64,000 nucleotides of DNA from Oceanibaculum nanhaiense. GTDB lineage: Bacteria > Pseudomonadota > Alphaproteobacteria > Oceanibaculales > Oceanibaculaceae. Location of the stretch: assembly GCF_002148795.1 (NCBI RefSeq), contig NZ_MPOB01000006.1:186001-250000 (forward strand), read 5' to 3'. A model generated the notes under the pieces. It saw nothing but the letters and a program-made list of their open reading frames with translations, made no database searches and was not told the origin of the DNA. This document shows, piece by piece, positions 43,248 through 50,577 of the stretch; position 1 is the first letter of the stretch, and each line of letters begins with the position of its first letter. The position numbers were made by a program, and so were the translations under genes.

Positions 43248-44195
43248 ATGAACCCCGCCTTTTCCGTCATCTTCTTCACCACCGCTTCCGGCGCCGGCTA
43301 CGGCCTGATCGCGCTGTTCGGGATTGGCGCCATGCTCGGCCTGCTGCCGGACGACCGCTGGTTCGGCGGCGTCAGCCTGGGCGTGGCGCTGGCTTTGGTC
43401 TCCGCCGGCCTGCTGTCCTCCACCTTCCATCTCGGCCGCCCGGAGCGCGCCTGGCGCGCCTTCTCGCAATGGCGCACCTCCTGGCTGTCGCGCGAGGGCG
43501 TGCTGTCGGTGCTGGCCTTCGTGCCGGCCGGGTTGCTGTGGCTGGTCTGGATGTTCTGCGGGCCGGGCCTGTGGACAATGATCCTCGGCCCGATCGCCAC
43601 GCTGCTGGCGCTGGCGACGGTCTGGGCGACGGCGATGATCTACGCCTCGCTGAAGCCGATCCATCAATGGCACAACAAGTGGGTGCTGCCGAACTATCTG
43701 GCGCTGGCGCTGTTCACCGGCGGCGTTCTGCTCTACGGGCTGCTGCATCTGTGGGGCCCCGCCCTGCCGCTGGCCGGCGAGGCGGCACTGGTGGCCGGTC
43801 TGATCGCGCTGACGCTGAAGCGGCTGTACTGGAACTTCATCGACCGCACGGCGGCCGCCAGCACGCCCGAAACGGCCACCGGCCTCGGCCATCTCGGCAA
43901 GGTCCGGCTGTTTGAGGCGCCGCATACCGAGAGCAACTATCTGCTGAAGGAAATGGGCTTCAAGGTCGGCCGCAAGCATGCCGCGAAGCTGCGCCGCATC
44001 GCGCTGATCGCGGGCTTCTACATCCCGATCCTGCTGACCATGCTGGCGCTGACCTCCGCCGGGCAGAGTGTGGCGGTGGCCTCGTCCCTGCTGTCGGTCC
44101 TCAGCATCGCCATCGGCATCGTGGCCGAACGCTGGCTGTTCTTCGCCGAGGCGAAGCACACGGTCATGCTCTATTACGGCGCCGAACGGGTCTGA
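43248..44195 (+). CDS. soeC: Sulfite dehydrogenase membrane anchor SoeC (DmsC-like)
   Basis: 315 residues with about eight transmembrane helices (for example FSVIFFTTASGAGYGLIALFG, GVLSVLAFVPAGLLWLVWMF, LPNYLALALFTGGVLLYGLL, SVAVASSLLSVLSIAIGIVAE). STFHLGRPERAWRAFSQWRTSWLSREG is the DmsC/NrfD-family loop. It transfers electrons to the quinone pool in the inner membrane. It is last in the run; its stop is 3 bases from the stop of the convergent BisC-like gene, leaving no room for a terminator. Confidence 0.9.
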   Translation: MNPAFSVIFFTTASGAGYGLIALFGIGAMLGLLPDDRWFGGVSLGVALALVSAGLLSSTFHLGRPERAWRAFSQWRTSWLSREGVLSVLAFVPAGLLWLVWMFCGPGLWTMILGPIATLLALATVWATAMIYASLKPIHQWHNKWVLPNYLALALFTGGVLLYGLLHLWGPALPLAGEAALVAGLIALTLKRLYWNFIDRTAAASTPETATGLGHLGKVRLFEAPHTESNYLLKEMGFKVGRKHAAKLRRIALIAGFYIPILLTMLALTSAGQSVAVASSLLSVLSIAIGIVAERWLFFAEAKHTVMLYYGAERV

Positions 44196-44198
44196 CCG

Positions 44199-46508
44199 TC
44201 AGGCCACAGCCGGCTGGTTGAAGGCCGTTATTTCCGGCAGATCCTCGCGCCACAGCTCTATCTCGACCAGGCAGCTATGCGCCACCGGCCCCTGCGCCAG
44301 GCGCGAGGTGCCGCGGTCGCGGGTCAGCACGTTGGGGTTGCCGTGCTTCTCCAGGCTGCCGGGATGCTCCGGCTCCAGCGGGTCGAACCAGGCGCCGGTC
44401 GCCAGCTGCACCACGCCCGGCCTCACCACGTCGGAGACGATGACACCGGCCAGCAGCGCGCCGCGCCCGTTGAACACGCGCACTACGTCGCCATCGGTCA
44501 CGCCGCGCGCCTTCGCGTCGTCGGGGTGGATCCAGACCGGCTCCCGCCCCTGGATCTTGCTGGCGCGGCTGACCGTGCCATTGTCGAGCTGGCCGTGCAG
44601 GCGGGTGCGCGGCTGGTTCGACATCATGTGCAGCGGATAGTCGCGCGCCTTCTCCGAGCCCAGCCATTCCTGCGGCGCGCGCCAGACCGGATGGCCCGGG
44701 CAATCGTCATAGCCGAAGCCGGCAATGGTTTCCGAGAAGATCTCGATCCTGCCCGACGGCGTGTTCAGCGGCTGCGCGTCCGGGTCGGCGCGGAAGCCCT
44801 CGAACAGGGTGAAGGGCTTGTCCGGTGCCGGAATCTCGACATGGCCGGCCTCCCAGAATGCATCGAAGGACGGCACCGTCACCTCATGCTCGGCGATGCG
44901 CTGCTGCCAGACCTCATAGAGGTGGCGCACCCATTCCATCTCGTTGCGGCCCTCGGTGAAGGCATCGCGGAAGCCCAGCCGCTCGGCCATGCCGGCAAAG
45001 ATGTCGTGGTCGTGCCGCGCCTCGCCCACCGGCTCGACCGCCTTGTGCATGGCCATGACGAAACGGTCGCGCGGGCTGGAGCCGAGATCGTTGCGCTCCA
45101 GAGTCGTGGTTGCCGGGAACACGATATCGGCATGGCGCGCCGTGGCGGTCCACCAGGGCTCGTTCACGATCACCGTGTCGGGCTGGCGGAAGGCACGGAC
45201 CAGCCGGTTCAGATCCTGATGATGATGGAACGGGTTGCCGCCGCACCAATAGACGATCTTGATGTCCGGGTAGGTGCGCTTCTCGCCGTCATAATCGTAG
45301 GTAGCGCCCGGCTCCAGCAGCATGTCGGCGATGCGCGCGACCGGGATGAAATTATCGGCAGCGCCCCTGCCGGCCAGCATGTTCGGCGTCGGCAGCTTCC
45401 GGCGCGGTGCGCCCATCGCCGCCTCGCAGCCATAGCCGAAGCCGTAGCCGCCGCCGGGCAGGCCGATCTGTCCCAGCATCGCCGCCAGCGTGACGGTCAT
45501 CCAGTAGGGCTGTTCGCCATGGTCGGCGCGCTGCAGCGACCAGGCGGTGGCGATCATGGTGCGGGTGCCGGCCATGCGCCGGGCGAGGCCACGGATGGTT
45601 TCCGCCGGGATGCCGCAGAGACCTGCCGCCCAGCCGGCGTCCTTCGGCTGGCCGTCGGTCTTGCCCAGCAGATAGGGCAGGAATGCGTCGAACCCGACCG
45701 TATAGCGGTCGAGGAAGCCCTGATCGTGAAGATTCTCCGTCACCAGCGTATGGGCCAGCGCCAGCATCAGCGCGGTATCGCTGTTCGGGCGCACCGGCAG
45801 CCATTCGGCGCCGAGGAATTCCTCCGCATCGTCGCGCAGCGGACTGATGTTCACGAATTCGACGCCAGCCTGCCTGCAGCGTTCCAGCCAGGGCTTCGAC
45901 ACATGCGAACCGACGCCGCCGGAATCGATCTGCGCGTTCTTCAGCGGCACGCCGCCGAAGCAGACCATCAGCTTCGTGTGCTTGGCGATGCCGTCCCAGG
46001 AGGAGAGCGGCCCCTGCACCGATTCCAGCGAGCCGACGATGCGCGGCAGCAGGGTGATGGCAGCGGCATAGCTGTAATTCTGCACCTGCCGCGTGAAGCC
46101 GCCCATGCCGTTCAGGAAGCGGTGCAGCTGGGTGCGCGCATGGTGGAAGCGCCCGGCGCTCGACCAGCCGTAGGAGCCGCCGAAGATCGCCTCATTGCCA
46201 TGGGTATCGCTGACCCGCTTCAGCTCGGCGGCGGCGAGGTCCAGCGCCTTGTCCCAGGAGACCGGCACGAAGGCCTCCGCTCCGCGCAGATGACGGCGGC
46301 CACCCGGCCCTTCCTCCAGCCAGCCCTTGCGAATCATCGGCTGGCGGATGCGACTTTCATCGTACAGCGCCTCCGGCATGGAGGTGATGAGCGGCGACGG
46401 ATCCTCATCCTTCTCGAAGGGGGTGACGCCGACAACCCGCCCGTCCGTTACCTGGGCGCGGAACGCGCCCCAGTGCGAGCTGTGAATGACGCCCTTGCCG
46501 CCGGCCAT
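44199..46508 (-). CDS. bisC: Cytoplasmic molybdopterin reductase (biotin sulfoxide/S-oxide reductase type)
   Basis: 769 residues of the DMSO-reductase type with a serine metal ligand, Ser112 in GGSYGWSSAGRF. There is no N-terminal Fe-S motif and no Tat signal, as in BisC. Other marks: TRQVQNYSYAAAITLLPRIVGS, CGGNPFHHHQDLNRL, NEPWWTATARHADIVFPATT and the C-terminal SNQPRTRLHGQLDNG. It probably reduces an S- or N-oxide in the cytoplasm; the substrate is uncertain, and biotin sulfoxide is only the best-known example. The ATG at 46508 has AGGGAGGC upstream. It ends against soeC, giving two molybdoenzymes of sulfur chemistry side by side. Confidence 0.85.
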   Translation of the reverse strand: MAGGKGVIHSSHWGAFRAQVTDGRVVGVTPFEKDEDPSPLITSMPEALYDESRIRQPMIRKGWLEEGPGGRRHLRGAEAFVPVSWDKALDLAAAELKRVSDTHGNEAIFGGSYGWSSAGRFHHARTQLHRFLNGMGGFTRQVQNYSYAAAITLLPRIVGSLESVQGPLSSWDGIAKHTKLMVCFGGVPLKNAQIDSGGVGSHVSKPWLERCRQAGVEFVNISPLRDDAEEFLGAEWLPVRPNSDTALMLALAHTLVTENLHDQGFLDRYTVGFDAFLPYLLGKTDGQPKDAGWAAGLCGIPAETIRGLARRMAGTRTMIATAWSLQRADHGEQPYWMTVTLAAMLGQIGLPGGGYGFGYGCEAAMGAPRRKLPTPNMLAGRGAADNFIPVARIADMLLEPGATYDYDGEKRTYPDIKIVYWCGGNPFHHHQDLNRLVRAFRQPDTVIVNEPWWTATARHADIVFPATTTLERNDLGSSPRDRFVMAMHKAVEPVGEARHDHDIFAGMAERLGFRDAFTEGRNEMEWVRHLYEVWQQRIAEHEVTVPSFDAFWEAGHVEIPAPDKPFTLFEGFRADPDAQPLNTPSGRIEIFSETIAGFGYDDCPGHPVWRAPQEWLGSEKARDYPLHMMSNQPRTRLHGQLDNGTVSRASKIQGREPVWIHPDDAKARGVTDGDVVRVFNGRGALLAGVIVSDVVRPGVVQLATGAWFDPLEPEHPGSLEKHGNPNVLTRDRGTSRLAQGPVAHSCLVEIELWREDLPEITAFNQPAVA

Positions 46509-46650
46509 GAATGCCTCCCTTTTGTAACCGCATCTTCTCAATAAGAGAGGAACGGGCGCACTTCAATATCCGCCGATGCGAACCAGCCCTGCAATACACT
46601 CCCCTCGGCGCTGGCCGAACCTTGGCGCCGGGGCCATATAGTGTCGCGTC

Positions 46651-47676
46651 ATGTCGAACACAAAAGCCGAAAACTGGCCGGGAAACTGGGTCGAGACGCG
46701 GCCCGAGGGGCTCTATGTCCGCCCCGGTGGCTTTTATGTCGATCCCCTGCGCCCGGTGGACCGTGCCGTCATCACCCATGGCCATGCCGACCATGCCCGC
46801 CCCGGCCACAGGGCGGTGCTGGCGACCGCGGGCACGCTGGCGATCATGCGCGCCCGCTATGGTGAGGAGGCCGGCCAGGCGCGGCAGGCGCTGGCCTATG
46901 GCGAGAGTATCCGCATCGGCGAGGTCGATGTCGCCCTGCATCCGGCCGGCCATGTGCTGGGCAGCGCGCAGGTCAGCCTCACCTGGCGTGGCGCGCGCCT
47001 CGTTGTCTCCGGCGACTACAAGCGCCGGCGCGACCCGACCTGCTCTGCCTTCGAGCCCGTACCCTGCGATGTCTTCGTGACCGAGGCAACCTTCGGCCTG
47101 CCGGTGTTCCGCCATCCGCCCGACACTGAGGAAATCGCGAAACTGCTGCATTCGCTGGCGGTGTTCCCGGAACGCGCGCATGTCGTCGGTGTCTATGCGC
47201 TGGGCAAGGCGCAGCGGCTGATCCGGCTGCTGCGCGAGGCCGGCTATGACCAGCCGCTCTATGTGCATGGCGCGCTGCAGGCGCTGTGCGACCTCTATGA
47301 GGCGGAGGGCGTGCCGCTGGGGCCGCTGCGCCCGGCGCTGGCGGCGGAGAAGGAAGCCTTCCGGGGGCAGATCGTGCTGGCCCCGCCCTCGGCCATTGCC
47401 GACCGCTGGTCGCGCCGCCTGCCCGATCCGCTGACTGCCGCCGCCTCGGGCTGGATGCGGGTGCGCCAGCGCGCCAAGCAGCGCGGCGTGGAGATGCCGC
47501 TGGTGATCTCCGACCATGCCGACTGGGACGAGCTAATGCGGACGCTGGACGATGTCGGCGCGCCGGAAGTCTGGGTCACGCATGGCCGGGAGGAGGCGCT
47601 GGTGCATGCCGCCCGGCAGCGCGGCATCGCGGCGCGCGCGCTGTCGCTGATCGGTTTCGAGGAAGAGGGGCAATAG
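46651..47676 (+). CDS. Ligase-associated DNA exonuclease (metallo-beta-lactamase fold)
   Basis: 341 residues. The metallo-beta-lactamase signature is H43-x-H45-x-D47-H48 in VITHGHADHARPGH, followed by a beta-CASP-like region: LHPAGHVLGSAQVSL, SGDYKRRRDPTC, VFVTEATFGLP, GVYALGKAQRL and the late LVISDHADWDEL and EVWVTHGREE. It matches the exonuclease that accompanies an ATP-dependent ligase in the Lhr/ligase repair set of proteobacteria. The ligase gene starts one base after its stop, so they form a coupled pair. Confidence 0.92.
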   Translation: MSNTKAENWPGNWVETRPEGLYVRPGGFYVDPLRPVDRAVITHGHADHARPGHRAVLATAGTLAIMRARYGEEAGQARQALAYGESIRIGEVDVALHPAGHVLGSAQVSLTWRGARLVVSGDYKRRRDPTCSAFEPVPCDVFVTEATFGLPVFRHPPDTEEIAKLLHSLAVFPERAHVVGVYALGKAQRLIRLLREAGYDQPLYVHGALQALCDLYEAEGVPLGPLRPALAAEKEAFRGQIVLAPPSAIADRWSRRLPDPLTAAASGWMRVRQRAKQRGVEMPLVISDHADWDELMRTLDDVGAPEVWVTHGREEALVHAARQRGIAARALSLIGFEEEGQ

Positions 47677-47677
47677 C

Positions 47678-49270
47678 GTGAAGCCCTTCGCCACCCTGCT
47701 GGATGCGCTGATCTTCACCCCGTCACGCAACGCTAAGCTGCGGCTGATCGCCGACTATATGGCCAACACGCCCGACCCGGACCGCGGCTATGCGCTGGCG
47801 GCGCTGACCGGCGACCTCACCTTCCGCGCGGCGAAGCCGGCGCTGATCCGCCAGCTGGTGGCCGAGCGTGTCGATCCCGAACTGTTCGGCTGGTCCTACG
47901 ATTTCGTCGGCGACCTGGCGGAAACGGCGGCGCTGATCTGGCCGGAAAGGCCCAGCATCCGGGGCAGCAACCGCGACTGGCCGCATCTGGCCGAAGTGGT
48001 GGAGCGGTTGGACAGTGCGGGCCGTGCCGAGGTGCCGGGCCTGCTGGCGGAATGGCTGGACGCGCTGGACGCGACCGGGCGCTGGGCGCTGCTGAAGCTG
48101 ATCACCGGCGGCCTGCGCGTCGGCGTCTCGGCGCGGCTGGCCAAGACCGCCGTAGCCGCGCTGGGCACTATCGATCCCGCCGAGGTGGAGGAAGTCTGGC
48201 ACGGGCTGGAAATGCCCTATGCCCCGCTGTTCGCCTGGGTGGAGGGCAAGGCACCCCGCCCCGCCGTCGAGGCCGGCGCCGGGTTCCGCCCGCTGATGCT
48301 GGCCAACCCGCTGGAAGAGCGCGAGATCGAGGCGCTGGACGCAGCCGCCTACCGTGCCGAATGGAAATGGGACGGCATCCGTGTGCAGATCGCCGCGCGC
48401 GGCGGGCAGCGGCGGCTCTATTCCCGCACCGGCGACGATATCTCGCGCACCTTCCCCGATATTCTGGAGGCGATGGATTTCGACGCGGTGCTGGATGGCG
48501 AGCTGCTGGTGCTGCGCGCGGGCGAGATCGCCCCCTTCAACGACCTGCAACAGCGGCTGAACCGCAAGAGCGTGACGCCGAAGCTGCTGCGCGAACATCC
48601 GGCGCATGTGCGGCTCTACGATCTGCTGTTCGATGGCGACGAGGATCTGCGCCCCCTGCCCTTCGATACCCGCCGCGCAAAGCTGGAGGGGTGGCACGCC
48701 CGCACCGGGCCGGACCGCATGGATGTGTCGCCGCTGATCCCCTTCGCGCATCTGGACGAATTGAAGGCGCTGCGAGCCGGCGCCCGCGACGCCGCCATCG
48801 AGGGGCTGATGCTGAAACGCGGCGACAGCCCCTATCTGGCCGGTCGGCCGAAAGGCCCCTGGTTCAAATGGAAGCGCGATCCGCTGACGCTGGATGTCGT
48901 GCTGATGTACGCCCAGCGCGGACATGGCAAGCGCTCCTCCTTCTATTCCGATTATACGTTCGGCGTCTGGCGCGGAACGGAGCCGGGGGCGGAGCTGGTG
49001 CCGGTCGGCAAGGCCTATTCCGGTTTCACCGATGCGGAACTGCTGGAGCTGGACAAATGGGTGCGCAATCACACGACCGACCGGTTCGGCCCGGTGCGCG
49101 CGGTCGAAGCCGGCCTGGTGCTGGAAGTCGCCTTCGACAGCGCGCACCCCTCGCCCCGGCACAAGAGCGGCTATGCGCTGCGCTTCCCGCGCATCCACCG
49201 CATCCGCTGGGACAAGCCGGCGGAGGAAGCCGACCGCATCGAGACGGTGACGGGACTAGCCATGACATAA
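47678..49270 (+). CDS. ATP-dependent DNA ligase (damage-response type)
   Basis: 530 residues. An N-terminal helical DNA-binding domain (1-200), then the adenylation domain with nucleophile Lys230 in EWKWDGIRVQI and RLYSRTGDDISRTFP, a later EGLMLKRGDSPYLAGRPKGPWFKWKRD-type block (motifs IV-V), and an OB-fold domain (about 405-520) with GVWRGTEPGAELVPVGKAYSGF. It seals nicks using ATP, unlike the housekeeping NAD-dependent ligase. The start is GTG at 47678 with GAAGAGGGG before it. This group is reported to be linked to cross-link/cisplatin tolerance. The partner genes pdeM and lhr lie just beyond the PAS gene on the other strand. Confidence 0.93.
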   Translation: MKPFATLLDALIFTPSRNAKLRLIADYMANTPDPDRGYALAALTGDLTFRAAKPALIRQLVAERVDPELFGWSYDFVGDLAETAALIWPERPSIRGSNRDWPHLAEVVERLDSAGRAEVPGLLAEWLDALDATGRWALLKLITGGLRVGVSARLAKTAVAALGTIDPAEVEEVWHGLEMPYAPLFAWVEGKAPRPAVEAGAGFRPLMLANPLEEREIEALDAAAYRAEWKWDGIRVQIAARGGQRRLYSRTGDDISRTFPDILEAMDFDAVLDGELLVLRAGEIAPFNDLQQRLNRKSVTPKLLREHPAHVRLYDLLFDGDEDLRPLPFDTRRAKLEGWHARTGPDRMDVSPLIPFAHLDELKALRAGARDAAIEGLMLKRGDSPYLAGRPKGPWFKWKRDPLTLDVVLMYAQRGHGKRSSFYSDYTFGVWRGTEPGAELVPVGKAYSGFTDAELLELDKWVRNHTTDRFGPVRAVEAGLVLEVAFDSAHPSPRHKSGYALRFPRIHRIRWDKPAEEADRIETVTGLAMT

Positions 49271-49310
49271 TCAAGTATGATTCAATCGATTCGCTGTGCA
49301 GAAGATTAGG

Positions 49311-49850
49311 ATGCCACACCTTGCCTTACGGTCGTTTGCCCCTGGGAATGACTTCGTGACCGAGACTGAACGTGACTGGTTTCTGGTCGAAGAGACGACG
49401 GACCGTCAGGATTGGCACCCCCTTGTGCGCACGCTGCACGATTACTGGCGGCAGATCGCGCCCCCTGGTGGCCTGCCGGGCCGCCAGCATATGGACCCGC
49501 TGGACATACCGGACCTGCTGCCGCGCATCTGGCTGCTCGATGTGGTGCAGCCGGGACCGCGTTTCCGGTTCCGGCTTGTCGGCAGCCGCATCGCGGACCG
49601 GCTCGGCTACGACCCTACCGGCGAATGGCTGGAGGACGCGCTCCTTGATTATGAGAGCAATCCAAGCCTGACGGACCGCTATAGGGCGACCGTGGAAAGC
49701 GGCCGCCCGACATACCGGCTGGGTCCGCAAAGACTGACCCGCACCCGGGATTTCGAGTTCGTGGAGAACATCTTCCTGCCGATGGCGGAGGATGGGCGGA
49801 CGGTCGATATGCTGATGGCGCTGTCGGTGCTGGTGGAGAATCCCGATTAA
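49311..49850 (+). CDS. PAS_5-like domain protein
   Basis: 179 residues. A PAS-like core of the alphaproteobacterial PAS_5 family is readable: LHDYWRQIAPPGGLPGRQHMDPLDIPDLLPRIWLLDV-type opening, RFRFRLVGSRIADRLGYDPTGEWLED, then RATVESGRPTYRLGPQRL and FEFVENIFLPMAEDGRTVDMLMALSVL. No output domain is attached, so it is probably a small sensor or adaptor. The start is uncertain: ATG 49311, with GTG at 49296 or 49356 as alternatives; the last has a GGGA at good distance. It sits between the ligase gene and pdeM, and may simply be a bystander in the repair cluster. Confidence 0.75.
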   Translation: MPHLALRSFAPGNDFVTETERDWFLVEETTDRQDWHPLVRTLHDYWRQIAPPGGLPGRQHMDPLDIPDLLPRIWLLDVVQPGPRFRFRLVGSRIADRLGYDPTGEWLEDALLDYESNPSLTDRYRATVESGRPTYRLGPQRLTRTRDFEFVENIFLPMAEDGRTVDMLMALSVLVENPD

Positions 49851-49872
49851 TACCGGCGCTTAACGCCGCCGC

Positions 49873-50544
49873 TTAACGCCGCCTGGGCAGGCTGTGCACC
49901 TTGGCGCGGCCGATCAGGTGGATATCGAAGCCAGCTGGAAACAGCCGGCCAATGGCCGGGTCGGAGACGTCCAACCCACCAGCATAGGCGCCGAAGGCCG
50001 GCAGGATCAACCGCCTGCCATCGGTCACGAAACAGCGCCCCGACACCCGGCGTGCCCGGGTCTGCACCGTGGCCTTCGGGTGGTAATGGCCGCTGACCTC
50101 GCCTTCCGCGCGGCCGGCCAGCGCCTCGTGCCGGAACACCAGCGGCCCCAGCACGATCTCGGACTCAACGCGCCCGCCCCAGTCCGCCGGCGGAGCGGGA
50201 TCGTGATTGCCGGCGATCCAGCGCCAGTCGCAGGACGAAGTTAACCGTGACAGCACCGTGATATCATCCGTATCCAGCCGCGTCGCAGCGCCGCCATCGT
50301 GGAAGCTGTCGCCCAGGCAGATCAGTGTTGCCGGCTTCAGCCGCGCCATCACCGCCTCCAGCCGGGCCAGCGTCTCCCGCGTGTCGTAGGGCGGCAGCAG
50401 CGTACCGCGCGCAGCGAAGCCGGTGCCCTTTTCCAGGTGCAGATCGGCAGCGACCAGCAGCCGGCGCTCCTCCCACCACAGCGCGCCGCTGAAATCCGCG
50501 GTCAGGAGGGTGCCGTTGAGCAGGAATCGGGCGGCACTATCCAT
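49873..50544 (-). CDS. pdeM: Ligase-associated endonuclease/phosphodiesterase PdeM
   Basis: 223 residues of the metallophosphoesterase fold with all metal motifs: DLHLEKG (34-40), GDSFHDGG, GNHDPAPP and GHYHPK. PdeM enzymes hydrolyse phosphodiesters with Mn2+ and accompany the ligase, exonuclease and Lhr helicase in the same repair set. The ATG at 50544 has AGGA about 5 bases upstream; GTG at 50559 is less likely. It follows the lhr gene by 33 bases on the same strand. Confidence 0.91.
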   Translation of the reverse strand: MDSAARFLLNGTLLTADFSGALWWEERRLLVAADLHLEKGTGFAARGTLLPPYDTRETLARLEAVMARLKPATLICLGDSFHDGGAATRLDTDDITVLSRLTSSCDWRWIAGNHDPAPPADWGGRVESEIVLGPLVFRHEALAGRAEGEVSGHYHPKATVQTRARRVSGRCFVTDGRRLILPAFGAYAGGLDVSDPAIGRLFPAGFDIHLIGRAKVHSLPRRR

Positions 50545-50577
50545 AGGATCCTGGTTCACGCAGGGTTCACGCAGAGT

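Noticed and set aside
44277-46544. 755-codon plus-strand open frame
   Set aside because: Antisense of the BisC-like gene; low-complexity Arg/His/Ala composition and no motifs.
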